A DNA stretch of 64,000 bases from Kitasatospora sp. GAS204B (GTDB taxonomy: Bacteria; Actinomycetota; Actinomycetes; Streptomycetales; Streptomycetaceae): positions 352,675-416,674 of the forward strand of contig NZ_JARZAG010000003.1 in assembly GCF_029892155.1 (NCBI RefSeq). The letters run 5' to 3'. This document shows positions 1-8,305 of the stretch, piece after piece. The notes below the pieces were generated by a model. That model searched no databases and had not been told where the DNA came from. It saw nothing but the letters and a program-made list of their open reading frames with translations. The position numbers were made by a program, and so were the translations under genes. Numbering within the stretch: position 1 is the first letter of the stretch; each line of letters begins with the position of its first letter.

Positions 1-148
1 CACCGGCGCGGATGTGGTCGTCGACCGGGTTGAACGACGTGGCCGCCACCCGCACCAGCACCTGCCCGGCGCCGGGGACCGGACGCTCGACGTCCTCGTA
101 GCGCAGGACCTCGCTGCTGCCGAACTCGTGGAAACGCATGGCCTTCAT
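1..148 (-). CDS. Zinc-binding-type alcohol dehydrogenase / NADPH:quinone reductase, N-terminal fragment
   Basis: Only the first 49 codons are inside the window; the gene runs off the left edge. The N-terminus begins MKAMRFHEFG, followed by a Val-Leu-Arg-Tyr-Glu-Asp stretch and RPVPGAGQVLVRV. This is the typical opening of the medium-chain dehydrogenase/reductase quinone oxidoreductase family (GroES-like fold). A GGAGGAAA ribosome site lies about 6 bases before the ATG. Enzymes of this family reduce quinones or enones with NADPH in the cytoplasm. The nucleotide-binding domain is not visible, so the substrate and exact subfamily are unknown. Confidence 0.75.
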   Translation of the reverse strand, partial: MKAMRFHEFGSSEVLRYEDVERPVPGAGQVLVRVAATSFNPVDDHIRAG

Positions 149-228
149 GGCACTTTCCTCCAGGGTGTATTGATGCCGTCGCCAAGGGATGAGGCGATCA
201 GGCGGGAAGGTGGAGCACGTCGAGGCGC

Positions 229-1107
229 TCAGGTCAGCTGCACCGAGCGGGTGGAGTTGCCCAGCACCATGCGGTCGATGGCGCTCACAGCGCTGCCGGG
301 GTCATCGGCGGCGCCGACGGTGACCAGCAGCGGGACGAAGTGGTCGGCCGTCGGGTGGGCGACCGCGGCACCGGGTGCTTTGTTGCGGTAGTCGGCGAGG
401 GCGTCGGCGTCGCCGCGGGCGAGGGCGTCGACGGCCCATTCGTCGAACGCCGCGGTGGCGGCGGCGAGCTCCGGCCGGTGGAAGACGGCGAAGCTGTGCG
501 TCATGAAGCCGGAGCCGAGGACCAGGATGCCTTCTTCGCGCAGCGGCCGCAGGCGTGCCCCGAGCTCAAGCAGCGCGCTGGGATCGAGACTTGGCATCGA
601 CAGCTGCACGACCGGAACGTCGGCCGCGGGGTACATGGCCATCAGCGGGATGAAGGCGCCGTGGTCGAGGCCGCGGTCGGTGAACTCGTGCACCGGCGTG
701 CGACCCAGCAGGCCGGTGAGTCGCCGAGCCAGGTCGGTGGCGTCCGGGGTCGCGTAGGGCAGGGTCTTGTAGCGGGGGTGGAAGCCGCTGAAGTCGTAGT
801 GGAGCGGGGTGCCGGCCGCGGCTCCGGAGATCGCGACCGGTGCCTGTTCCCAGTGGGCCGAGATGACGACGATGGCCCGGGGTTTGGGCATCGACCGGGC
901 CCAGTCGAAGAGTTCGCCGAGCCACTGCGGATCGTCGAGGGTGAACGGGGCCCCGTGGCTGACGAAAAGGCTGGGCAGCGGCCCGTCGGAGGGGTGCCAC
1001 ACCCGCTGCTCGCGCGCCTGCGGCAGGACCCGGGCCAGCAGGTCGTCGTAGGCCGCGGCCGGCATGTGCGGCGGGAGGGGGAAAGCCAGGCTGCTCGTGG
1101 TGGTCAT
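229..1107 (-). CDS. Class III extradiol dioxygenase (DODA / LigB-like)
   Basis: The 292-residue product resembles the 4,5-DOPA extradiol dioxygenase / LigB family, which opens catechol-type rings with a non-haem metal. Family metal ligands are visible: His in VSHGAP near residue 52, His in SAHWEQ, His in DHGAFIPLMAMYP and His in GSGFMTHSF. I chose the ATG at 1107 (MTTTSS) because GAAGGAG sits 9 bases upstream; the in-frame ATG two codons earlier is too close to that site. It is divergent from the MarR gene, and four operator palindromes lie in the shared promoter, so repression by that regulator is likely. The substrate is unknown, and some family members act on compounds other than catechols. 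Confidence 0.85.
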   Translation of the reverse strand: MTTTSSLAFPLPPHMPAAAYDDLLARVLPQAREQRVWHPSDGPLPSLFVSHGAPFTLDDPQWLGELFDWARSMPKPRAIVVISAHWEQAPVAISGAAAGTPLHYDFSGFHPRYKTLPYATPDATDLARRLTGLLGRTPVHEFTDRGLDHGAFIPLMAMYPAADVPVVQLSMPSLDPSALLELGARLRPLREEGILVLGSGFMTHSFAVFHRPELAAATAAFDEWAVDALARGDADALADYRNKAPGAAVAHPTADHFVPLLVTVGAADDPGSAVSAIDRMVLGNSTRSVQLT

Positions 1108-1123
1108 CGACATCAGCTCCTTC

Positions 1124-1139
1124 ACTTGCCCAGGCAAGT
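1124..1139. promoter_or_regulatory. MarR operator copy 1 (ACTTGCC-N2-GGCAAGT)
   Basis: A 16-bp inverted repeat lying just upstream of the dioxygenase start. It is the first of four near-identical copies between two divergent genes, one of which encodes a MarR regulator. Confidence 0.85.
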
Positions 1140-1145
1140 ATTTTC

Positions 1146-1161
1146 ACTTGCCCAGGCAAGT
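1146..1161. promoter_or_regulatory. MarR operator copy 2
   Basis: Identical 16-bp palindrome whose centre is 22 bp (about two helical turns) from copy 1, so two dimers could bind on the same face of the DNA. Confidence 0.85.
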
Positions 1162-1179
1162 TAAAAGTAGCTCATCAAG

Positions 1180-1195
1180 AGTTGCCTAGGCAAGT
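1180..1195. promoter_or_regulatory. MarR operator copy 3 (AGTTGCCTAGGCAAGT)
   Basis: Third palindrome, 34 bp from copy 2, on the regulator side of the divergent promoter region. One base differs at the outer end of the left arm. Confidence 0.85.
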
Positions 1196-1201
1196 GATGC
1201 G

Positions 1202-1217
1202 AGTTGTCCGGGCAAGT
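1202..1217. promoter_or_regulatory. MarR operator copy 4 (AGTTGTCCGGGCAAGT)
   Basis: The most degenerate copy, 22 bp from copy 3 and abutting the first possible ATG (1218) of the regulator gene. A protein bound here would block initiation of its own gene. Confidence 0.8.
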
Positions 1218-1229
1218 ATGATGGGGCCC

Positions 1230-1703
1230 ATGGACACTCAGTCGCCCTGGCTCGACGACGACCAGCAGGACCTGTGGCAGGCGCTCCTCACGGTCGTCAT
1301 CGCCCTCCCGGCGGCCCTCGACCGCCAACTGCAGCGAGACGCGGGCATCTCCAACTTCGAGTACGGGGCGCTGGCCCAGCTGTCCATGGCCGACGAGGCC
1401 ACGATGCGACTCAGCGACCTGGCCCGGGTCTGCGACAGCACCCAGCCCCGCCTGTCGAAGATGATGGACCGCTTCGAAGCCCGCGACTGGGTCGCCCGCC
1501 GACCCGACCCCACCGACGGTCGATACACCCTCGCCACCCTGACCGACGCCGGCCGGCAGAAGCTCGTCGAGAGCGCACCGGAACACGTCGCGCAGGTGAA
1601 GCGACTCGTGTTCGATCCGCTCAGCGCCGCTCAACGCCGCCACCTCGAAGCCGCGCTCACCCGCATCGCCGCCACCGTGCGCCGGGAACTCGAAGGCGGC
1701 TGA
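1230..1703 (+). CDS. MarR-family transcriptional regulator
   Basis: A 157-residue winged-helix regulator. The core reads DLWQALLTVVIALPAALDRQ (dimerisation helix), then LRLSDLAR-type text followed by DSTQPRLSKMMDRFEARDWV (recognition helix), and RRPDPTDGRYTLATLTDAG (wing and the conserved D-x-R loop). MarR proteins act as dimers on 16-20-bp palindromes and often release DNA on binding phenolic ligands. Start choice is uncertain: ATGs at 1218, 1221 and 1230 are possible, none with a strong ribosome site, and the first touches operator copy 4. It is divergent from the extradiol dioxygenase and probably represses both genes. Confidence 0.9.
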   Translation: MDTQSPWLDDDQQDLWQALLTVVIALPAALDRQLQRDAGISNFEYGALAQLSMADEATMRLSDLARVCDSTQPRLSKMMDRFEARDWVARRPDPTDGRYTLATLTDAGRQKLVESAPEHVAQVKRLVFDPLSAAQRRHLEAALTRIAATVRRELEGG

Positions 1704-1708
1704 GCACC

Positions 1709-1741
1709 GGCTTGGCCTTGGCTTGGCTCGGCTCGGCTTGG
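1709..1741. repeat. GGCTT/GGCTC short tandem repeat
   Basis: Six imperfect 5-6-bp units (GGCTT, GGCCTT, GGCTT, GGCTC, GGCTC, GGCTT) lie in the short gap between the convergent MarR and flavoprotein stop codons. Confidence 0.8.
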
Positions 1742-1760
1742 CGACGGTGGGACCGGGATC

Positions 1761-2969
1761 TCAGACGAGGTCGGTGACGGTGCCCCGGATGCCGAGCAGC
1801 GACTTCCCGTACAACTCCGCGCTGACCTCGGGGCTGACGATCGCGTGCCGGCTGCCGGTCTCGCTGTCGCGCCAGATCCGCTGCAGCGGGTTGGCCTCGG
1901 CGAAGCTGCCCGCCCCGTGGACGGAGACCAGGATGCGGATGGCCTCGCGCGCGTTGACGGCGGCGACCCCGGTGTCCATCCGCATCCGGGCGCGGGCGTC
2001 GTAGTCGGGGTAACTGCCGTGCGCGGCAGCCTCGTCGATCTCGGCGGCGGCCCGGTAGGCATGCAGCTGGGCCGAGTCGATCAGCGACGCGGCCTGTGCG
2101 ACTGCGAGTTGCGTGGTGGGAGCGACGGCCTGGTTGTCGTAGAAGGTGTAGGTCATGGGCCGGCGAGGGGCCCGCTCCACGACCAGGTCGAGGGCAGCCT
2201 GTGCCAGCCCGAGCTGCGGCCCGGCGAGCACCAGCGCCGACACCGGGACGAAGGCCGAGCGGTAGACGGCCTCCTCGGCGTGCGGGGTGAGGTAGCGCCC
2301 CGCCACGGCGTCCGGCGCGGACAGGTACCGGTGGCAGGGGACGAAGACCTTGTCGGCGACCAGGGTGTTGGACGCGGTGCCGCGCATGCCGGTCACGAAC
2401 CAGGTGTCCTCGACGGTCAGTTCCGACATCGGAATCAGGACCATCCCCGGCTCGAGCTCGGCGCCGGTGACACGGAGCACACCGACGATCGCCCACTGGG
2501 CATGGGCCGAGCCGGACGCCGGGCTCCACCGGCCGGTGACGACGAAGCCGCCGTCCACCTCATCGGCCGTCCCCGTCGGCGCGAGGACGCCCGCGACACG
2601 GGCGGTCGGGTCGTCGGCCCAGATGTCGTCCTGAGCCCGGCCCGTGAACAGCCCGACGTACCACGAGCAGACGTTGAGCAGCGTCGCCGCCCACGCCGTC
2701 GATCCGCAGCCGCGCGCGATCTCCCGGGACACCTCGAGGCAGGTCCGCACGTCGGCCTGCAGTCCGCCGTAGCGTGCCGGCTGCAGGATGGACAACAGCC
2801 CGGCACCAGCGAGGGCTTCGATGTTCTCCTCCACCACCCGCCGTTCGCGGTCGCTGCGCTCGGCGTTGCCGGCTATCTGCGGGAGCAGCTTCGCGGCGCG
2901 CGCCACCAGGTCGGCGCGCTGCTCCCGGTCGGCGGTGGTGGCTCCAGGGCGGTCAAGGGCGATCGTCAT
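1761..2969 (-). CDS. Acyl-CoA dehydrogenase-fold flavin-dependent monooxygenase (HsaA-like)
   Basis: The 402-residue product has the acyl-CoA dehydrogenase fold but resembles the two-component hydroxylase branch (HsaA, pigment-production hydroxylases). Features are an N-terminal helical domain ending in LQPARYGGLQADVRT, a middle β-domain with VTGRWSPASGSAHAQW and DTWFVTGMRGTASNTL, and a C-terminal helical domain. Such proteins hydroxylate aromatic substrates with reduced flavin supplied by a separate reductase. No reductase is seen nearby. The ATG at 2969 has GAAGGAG 10 bases upstream. The PucR-type regulator gene lies just upstream on the same strand and is a likely controller. A true acyl-CoA dehydrogenase role is less likely but not excluded. 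Confidence 0.8.
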   Translation of the reverse strand: MTIALDRPGATTADREQRADLVARAAKLLPQIAGNAERSDRERRVVEENIEALAGAGLLSILQPARYGGLQADVRTCLEVSREIARGCGSTAWAATLLNVCSWYVGLFTGRAQDDIWADDPTARVAGVLAPTGTADEVDGGFVVTGRWSPASGSAHAQWAIVGVLRVTGAELEPGMVLIPMSELTVEDTWFVTGMRGTASNTLVADKVFVPCHRYLSAPDAVAGRYLTPHAEEAVYRSAFVPVSALVLAGPQLGLAQAALDLVVERAPRRPMTYTFYDNQAVAPTTQLAVAQAASLIDSAQLHAYRAAAEIDEAAAHGSYPDYDARARMRMDTGVAAVNAREAIRILVSVHGAGSFAEANPLQRIWRDSETGSRHAIVSPEVSAELYGKSLLGIRGTVTDLV

Positions 2970-3117
2970 CGATCTGGCTCCTTCTCGGGTCGCTGGCGCG
3001 CCGCAGACGATGCCTGGCAGCAACGTTGCGGCCGTGTGCCCTTCATGGAACAGCCTGGGCCGCCGGCCCCGCTTGATCTGCGGATCCAACATCGAGCGGG
3101 GTGATTGGACGCCTGGT

Positions 3118-4461
3118 TCAGGTCCTGGGGCGGGCCGGCTCGAGGACCGTGTCGCCGAGCTCTTCGGCCAGCAGCAGCGCGGCGTACAGGGGGAATCGGC
3201 GGGTACCGATGTCGTGGCCGAGGATCTCCTGCGCCCGCTTGACGCGGTAGGCCACCGTGCCTCGGGCAACGTGCAGTTGCTCGGCGACCCGCACCAGGCT
3301 CCGCTCGGCTTCGAGATAGTGCAACAGCGTGGTGCGCAGCGCCTGCACCGCCTCCCCACGACCCCCCAGCTCACCCAGCTCGCTGTCCACGAACTCCCTG
3401 GCGGCGACCAGGTCACCGGCCAGCAGCACGGTGAGCACGACGTCGCGGTACAGGGTGACGCGGGGCGGCTTCCTGACCGAGCGGCCGCGCAGTTGCTCGA
3501 CGCGCAGTTGCTCTACGCCCGATTGCTCGACACGCAGCTGCTCGACGCGCAGTGCCTCCTGATGCGTTCGACGGAAGCCCGGCAACCCCGAGGCCGGGGT
3601 GCCCACGGCCGCGCACACCCCGGCTCCCAACTCGGGGATGCTCGCCGGCTCGGGCCGTCGGCTCGGCACCGTCCCCCACGCCCAGACGCGCCCGGAGCCG
3701 ACCGGCACCACCAGCATCACCCGCGCACCCCACCCCGTCAGCAGGCTCGTCGCCGCCGACTGGAGCCGGGCGTCCTCGGCGGGAGTGTCGGCCCACACGA
3801 TCACGCCGACATGCGTGCGTTCGAGGTCGTAACCCAGCGTGCGCGAGGCGGCTCCGACGTCGACCACGGCGTCGGCCAGCAGTGCGTGCACCGTCTCCAC
3901 TCGGGCCGCCGCCTGGCTGGTGACCCAACGGTCGCGTTCCGTCAGGTACTTCCGGGTCATCGCGTCGGTGAACGCGTCGACGAAACCGAACAACTCGTCG
4001 ATGACGGCTGCCATCTCGTGGGTGAGCCGAGCCGGCTCGACCAGCCGTTCGCAGGCGCGCAGGAACGCCCCCGCCAGGTCCGCGTGCCCGACCCGGATCG
4101 CCCGCAGCACCCGGTCCAGCGGGATGGAGCGATGCACGAAGTCCCGGATTCCGTCCAACGACTCGTCTGTGACCGCGGGGAACTGCGCCGACGGCTCGGC
4201 CAACCGCAACAGCGAATGCAGCGTGGCAGCCTCGCTGCCGCGGCGTAGGACCTCGATCGCGGCCCCGCCCCCGTCGAGCGGGGGCACCTCCGCCACGATG
4301 CGCGAAGCCGCGGCCCGTCCCTGCTCGATCGCCCAACACACCGGATCCAGGCCGACTTTCGCCACCGCGTCCGCGAGAGTGGCCGGCGAGCACGACGACA
4401 GCTCGAGGCCGCACGGACCCGCCGGGGCCAACCCGGCGAGCCACTCCCGTCCGACGTCCAC
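3118..4461 (-). CDS. PucR/CdaR-type transcriptional regulator with C-terminal HTH
   Basis: A 447-residue cytoplasmic regulator. The N-terminal half is helical and weakly conserved. A GGDEF-like middle domain spans about residues 210-310. The C-terminus carries the typical PucR helix-turn-helix: TLLHYLEAERSLVRVAEQL, then HVARGTVAYRVKRAQEILG. The only reasonable start is the GTG at 4461, because TAG occurs in frame 12 bases upstream; its ribosome site is weak. The linker before the C-terminal domain carries a five-unit 15-bp repeat giving (R/x)VEQL units. PucR proteins often activate neighbouring catabolic genes, so the flavoprotein downstream and the cupin-aldolase-DUF3500 operon upstream are candidate targets. 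Confidence 0.85.
   Translation of the reverse strand: MDVGREWLAGLAPAGPCGLELSSCSPATLADAVAKVGLDPVCWAIEQGRAAASRIVAEVPPLDGGGAAIEVLRRGSEAATLHSLLRLAEPSAQFPAVTDESLDGIRDFVHRSIPLDRVLRAIRVGHADLAGAFLRACERLVEPARLTHEMAAVIDELFGFVDAFTDAMTRKYLTERDRWVTSQAAARVETVHALLADAVVDVGAASRTLGYDLERTHVGVIVWADTPAEDARLQSAATSLLTGWGARVMLVVPVGSGRVWAWGTVPSRRPEPASIPELGAGVCAAVGTPASGLPGFRRTHQEALRVEQLRVEQSGVEQLRVEQLRGRSVRKPPRVTLYRDVVLTVLLAGDLVAAREFVDSELGELGGRGEAVQALRTTLLHYLEAERSLVRVAEQLHVARGTVAYRVKRAQEILGHDIGTRRFPLYAALLLAEELGDTVLEPARPRT
3487..3561. repeat. Five 15-bp tandem repeats inside the PucR-type regulator gene
   Basis: Units begin at 3487, 3502, 3517, 3532 and 3547. The first is GCGCAGTTGCTCGAC and the others differ at a few positions. 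They encode five-residue units of the form RVEQL on the minus strand, in frame, so unit gain or loss would keep the protein intact. Confidence 0.9.
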
Positions 4462-4570
4462 AGCCGGCTACCGTCCCGTCGTCGCGCGAGGGACGGACCG
4501 GGGTGCCACCACCGTGCCCATGGCCGTATCTTCGGACACGGCGACGGTGTCGACAAGGCACTCGACGATC

Positions 4571-5824
4571 TCACCCCACGGCCGGCCCCGGGACTCCATG
4601 ACCGCCGTGGTGGAGCCGGTAGTGCTGGGCGAGGAGATCCCGTCCGTAGTCGTTGCCGTTGGGGGCTCGCACGATGGTGTGGACGTGGAAGCGGGCGGGC
4701 TCGGGATTGGTGAGGAAGACACCGGGATGGTTGTCGTACTCGACCAGCAGCACGGGTGAGTGGATCCGGTAGTAGAAGGCGCACTCGTCATCGTGGCCGC
4801 CGCGCCAGGCGAACCGTGTCTCGTCGAAGTGCTCGCGCACGAGCGCCAGGGTGCGCTCGGCCTGTGGCAGCGGGAGACGGTCGAGATAGACCCGGATCAG
4901 CTCCACCAGACCGTCACGCTGCTCGGACGGCAGGCTGGCCGCGACGATGCCCTCGGGAGGCAGGACGAGGTTGTCACTGCCCGCCCCGGCGAGGTGCCGA
5001 CCGTTCCACGGGCCGGCGAGTTCGGGCGGCAGGTCCGCCGCGCGCAGCGAGGGCCCCATCAGGAACTCGTCCGCCCGGCCCGGGTCCAGGGTGCGGCGGA
5101 AGGTCAGGGCGACCTCGGTCTCGTCGCCGAAAGCGCTGACGCCCTCGAACCGCCCCGTCCCCGTCGTCGGCTCGGCGCCCAGGAACACGGGGGCGAGAAC
5201 CACCTGCCCTCCCACGAAGACGCAGTGCAGGTCCACGTGATGGCCCATCAGCTGCCATCCCCACGGGGAGTCGCCCGAGGGAGTCCCGAAGACGGTGAAC
5301 CAGTAGGCGAACTCCGTGAGGGTGTCCCGGTAGTCGTCGATGAGCTCGCCCAGGTGCTCGTTGAGCGCCATCGCGGCTCGCACCTGGGCGTAGCCGGCCG
5401 GGCTGAGACTCGCCTCGACGACGGCCAGTGCGCGGTCGCGGTCACGGTCGGCGAGCCGATCCAGGCGCATGCCCTTCGGGTGCCAGGTCGGGATCGCGTT
5501 CGTCCACAACCGCCACTCCGGGGCGTCCATCGGCAGGGCGGCGACCGCCCTCTGGTGGGGCGCCAGCCCGTCGAGGTAGGCCCGGGCCGCCATGACGGCG
5601 GTCTTCGGGGATGCCCCCGCATCGCCCAGACGGTAGAGGCCCGGACGCGGGGTGCCGTTCTCGGTGATGCCGATGTAGGGCTCACGATGACGGCGCAGGC
5701 CGGCGGTCAGCTCGAAGGCCGCCTCCGGGGGGAGCAGGTCGTCGAAGAGATGGGAGTCGACGATCGGCAGGGCGCTTCGAGTGGCCGGCAGGGGGAAGTC
5801 CTCCCGGCGTCGTTGACGGGACAT
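4571..5824 (-). CDS. DUF3500-family protein
   Basis: The 417-residue product matches what I know of the DUF3500 family: WTNAIPTWHPKGMRLD near the N-terminus, GWQLMGHHVDLHCVFVGGQV in the middle, and a histidine-rich C-terminus with WRGG, YRIHSPVLLVEYDNHPG and HVHTIVRAPNGNDYG followed by a QHY motif. The family has no firmly established biochemical role that I can cite; the His-rich motifs suggest metal binding. No signal peptide is seen. The ATG at 5824 has TAAGGAG upstream and lies 17 bp after the aldolase fusion stop, so it is the third gene of the cupin-aldolase-DUF3500 operon and probably acts on the same compound. Confidence 0.8.
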   Translation of the reverse strand: MSRQRRREDFPLPATRSALPIVDSHLFDDLLPPEAAFELTAGLRRHREPYIGITENGTPRPGLYRLGDAGASPKTAVMAARAYLDGLAPHQRAVAALPMDAPEWRLWTNAIPTWHPKGMRLDRLADRDRDRALAVVEASLSPAGYAQVRAAMALNEHLGELIDDYRDTLTEFAYWFTVFGTPSGDSPWGWQLMGHHVDLHCVFVGGQVVLAPVFLGAEPTTGTGRFEGVSAFGDETEVALTFRRTLDPGRADEFLMGPSLRAADLPPELAGPWNGRHLAGAGSDNLVLPPEGIVAASLPSEQRDGLVELIRVYLDRLPLPQAERTLALVREHFDETRFAWRGGHDDECAFYYRIHSPVLLVEYDNHPGVFLTNPEPARFHVHTIVRAPNGNDYGRDLLAQHYRLHHGGHGVPGPAVG

Positions 5825-5841
5825 GTGGCTCCTTACTCGGT

Positions 5842-7047
5842 CTACTCGGTGGGGACGGCGAGGACGTCGCCCGGTACGAGGAAGCGGTTCTCGATCCGCC
5901 GGGAGGCGATGAGCCATCGGGGAGCGCCCGTGTCCGGCTCGCCGACCCGGACGAAGCGGTCGAACACGTCGGCGACCAGCACCGGAACGGTCGTCGGCAG
6001 CGGAGGCTCGCCGTCCTGCGCGTAGAGGACCAGGGCGGATACGGCGTCGACCAGATCGGTCTCGTGACGCAGGAGGTGGAGGTTGGACATCAGGTGACGT
6101 GAGACCCGCGGCCCCCGCGCGGTGCGGTCGCGGTACACGCCGTTGATCTCGTCGGTGCCGCGGAAGGTCCGGCGCGAGAACGTCAGTTCCGCGTCGGCGG
6201 TGAAGAAACCGGAGGCCGCCGAGCCGTCACCGTGGTCGATCTCGAACCACAGCGCCGTCACCAGCATCGACAGCTCGGTGTGCACGAGGGCCAGGCTCTG
6301 CCTTCCCATGGCCTGGGCGTCGCCGACCGCCTTCACCAGCGCGTGTGCGCCCTGGCGCAGCATCGCGGTGTCGGCTCCCAGGACGAGGAAGTCGTACCCG
6401 CGGCGATCCAGCAGTTCCGACGCGTTGCCCGAGGCCGTGGTCCCCAAGGTGATGTGGTGGTCGACACAGCGCCGTTCGGCCCCTGCGACGAGGTCGGCCA
6501 GCCTGCCGTCACCCTCGCGGAACCGGCCGGAGACCGCGAGATCGGTCGGGCCGATGAAGACCGCGTCGACGCCGGCGACCTCGCCGATCTCGACGATCGC
6601 CTCGAGAGCTCCGACGCTCTCCGCCTGGACCACGAGACGAACCTCCTCATTGCCGGAGCGCAGGTAGTCACCGAGGGCCTCGAGCCCCCACCGGCCGGCC
6701 CGTCCGGAGTTGCTGGCCCCACGTCGTCCGAGCGGAGGGAACCGTGTCGCTCGCACGGCGTCCCGCGCGCGGGCGGCGTCATCGACCTGCGGGACGAACA
6801 GCCCGGCCGCACCCGCGTCCAGCGGGACCTGGACGTCGCGTGGTGCGGTGCCGGCGACCCGGACGAAGGGCGCGAGCCCGCAGCCACGGGCCAGCCCGAT
6901 CATGGTCGACATCGTGCGGATGTCGATCGCGCCGTGCTCGGCGTCGATCACGACGAAGTCGAACCCGGCGAGTGCGAGCAGCTCGACACTCTCCGGCGCG
7001 GGGAGCTTCACCCAGGCGCCGAGCCGGGGAAACGCATCGCCCGTCAC
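5842..7047 (-). CDS. HpcH/HpaI aldolase fused to a SnoaL/NTF2-like domain
   Basis: A 401-residue fusion. Residues 1-250 form an HpaI-type class II aldolase barrel: GAWVKLPAPESVELLALAGFDFVVIDAEHG, the PQVDDA segment, and a metal-binding region VVQAES followed by GVDAVFIGPTDLA. Such enzymes cleave or form 2-keto-3-hydroxy acids with pyruvate. Residues 265-401 (VHTELSMLVTALWFEIDHGDG onward) look like a SnoaL/NTF2-like or ring-hydroxylating dioxygenase β-type cone, including the W-F-x-E-I-D-H start. The GTG start overlaps the upstream cupin stop in a GTGA junction, giving translational coupling. The fusion ties the two activities to one pathway; the substrate is unknown. Confidence 0.85.
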   Translation of the reverse strand: MTGDAFPRLGAWVKLPAPESVELLALAGFDFVVIDAEHGAIDIRTMSTMIGLARGCGLAPFVRVAGTAPRDVQVPLDAGAAGLFVPQVDDAARARDAVRATRFPPLGRRGASNSGRAGRWGLEALGDYLRSGNEEVRLVVQAESVGALEAIVEIGEVAGVDAVFIGPTDLAVSGRFREGDGRLADLVAGAERRCVDHHITLGTTASGNASELLDRRGYDFLVLGADTAMLRQGAHALVKAVGDAQAMGRQSLALVHTELSMLVTALWFEIDHGDGSAASGFFTADAELTFSRRTFRGTDEINGVYRDRTARGPRVSRHLMSNLHLLRHETDLVDAVSALVLYAQDGEPPLPTTVPVLVADVFDRFVRVGEPDTGAPRWLIASRRIENRFLVPGDVLAVPTE

Positions 7048-7892
7048 GGCCGGGTCCCCTGGTAGTCGCCGGCGTTGAGCACCCAGCCCTTCGCGATGAA
7101 GTCCTCGCGCGGTGGGGCGAAGACGTCGATGAGCGTGTGCGGGCCGGCGCCCACCGCCCGGGTGGTGTGCACGACGGTCGGCGGGATCAGCGTCATCGAC
7201 GGACTGCCGACCTGGACGTGCTCATCCTCGCGCCACTCGCTCATCCGGGGGGTCCACGGGACCCTGAGGTGATGGGCGTAGTTCCCGGTGAGGGTCACCG
7301 ACATCTGCTCGAAGTCCTCGTGGGAGTGCGGTGAGAGCCGCTCGGTGTCGCGCGGCCCCTCGTGCACCGGAAACCAGTTCACCATCAGCGACCTCGTCCG
7401 GAAGATCCGGCCGAGGCGTCCTTCCTCATCGGGAATGTCGCGCAGGCGATGGACCCGGATCCGGTCACCGCCGGCCTCGGTGGGCTCCGGTAGCGGTGCG
7501 GCCCGCAGGTCGGCCCCGGCCGCGTGGTTGACGGCCCGCCTCATCTGCGCGTCGCAGCGGGCCGTGAACACCCTCGCCACCGTCGTCGACGCCGCCGCGT
7601 GCACGGTGCTCGTGCCGGCCGGCACGACGACGAGTGCGGGTTCGGACACCGACACCCGTGCCCGGCCGTCCTGTTCCACCCCCACCACCGCGCCGTCCTG
7701 GACGAGCAGCACGTACTCCTCGGGCAGGTCATGCTCGGTGAGGCGGTCACCCGCTTCGAGCTCGGTGATCGCCACCACGAAGTTCCGGCCGCACACCGAC
7801 CACGTCCGACTGCCGCCGGCGGAGACCAGGTCCGGGTCACGCTCCGAGATCTCGTCGACGACGGAGGTTCCTGGGATTGCGGCGATGGTCAT
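7044..7892 (-). CDS. Two-domain cupin protein (bicupin)
   Basis: A 282-residue protein with two cupin-like β-barrels. The N-terminal one contains LTEHDLPEEYVLLVQDGAVVGVEQDG with VVVPAGTSTVHAA. The C-terminal one contains LSPHSHEDFEQMSVTLTGNYAHHL and LIPPTVVHTTRAV, with the His-x-His and Glu pattern that binds a metal. Bicupins include dioxygenases, isomerases and decarboxylases acting on small organic acids. The ATG at 7892 has GAGGAGAGG upstream. It is the first gene of an operon with the aldolase fusion and the DUF3500 gene; the stop overlaps the next start by 4 bp. Confidence 0.8.
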   Translation of the reverse strand: MTIAAIPGTSVVDEISERDPDLVSAGGSRTWSVCGRNFVVAITELEAGDRLTEHDLPEEYVLLVQDGAVVGVEQDGRARVSVSEPALVVVPAGTSTVHAAASTTVARVFTARCDAQMRRAVNHAAGADLRAAPLPEPTEAGGDRIRVHRLRDIPDEEGRLGRIFRTRSLMVNWFPVHEGPRDTERLSPHSHEDFEQMSVTLTGNYAHHLRVPWTPRMSEWREDEHVQVGSPSMTLIPPTVVHTTRAVGAGPHTLIDVFAPPREDFIAKGWVLNAGDYQGTRP

Positions 7893-8305
7893 CGGACCTC
7901 TCCTCTGGCACTGCGTGGACGACACGAGCTTCCTACCGACCCGGCCGAGGAACAATCGCGAGTTTCCGAGCGCACCGATCGACGGAACCGAACCATGGCT
8001 GGACCGACAGCAGTTGATCGGGGCTCACGCAGCCGACCAGCGCCCGGATCGGCCTGTCGCTCAGGGCGGCGGTACGACAGTCACCGTCCTTGGTATCCAT
8101 GACCGCCCGGCAGACCCGCAACGGATAGCCCTGCGGGGAGCGGCAACGCACCGTTCCCGGTGCCGGATCGAGCCCCGCTGCGTCCGCCGGTGCTTCGGCC
8201 TCGGAAACCCGCGCGCCGGCGCATATGCGACTCGTTAGACTCCGCCTGCTCGTCAGTTCCTGTGCAGATCACAGAAGTCCGGCGTAACCGAAATGGGGGG
8301 ATCGT
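7893..8305. other. Intergenic region without a supported gene
   Basis: A 413-bp divergent gap between the cupin operon and the large secreted protein. Open frames here are short and lack convincing ribosome sites or recognisable products. It presumably holds both promoters; TTAGACT near 8234 could be a -10-like element for the rightward gene, but this is weak. Confidence 0.5.

Noticed and set aside
3487..3561. 15-bp units considered as an array of regulator binding sites
   Set aside because: They are in frame inside a coding region and translate to a regular peptide repeat; coding expansion is simpler.
7933..8151. 72-codon minus frame upstream of the cupin operon
   Set aside because: Lacks a ribosome site and coding-type composition; treated as intergenic.
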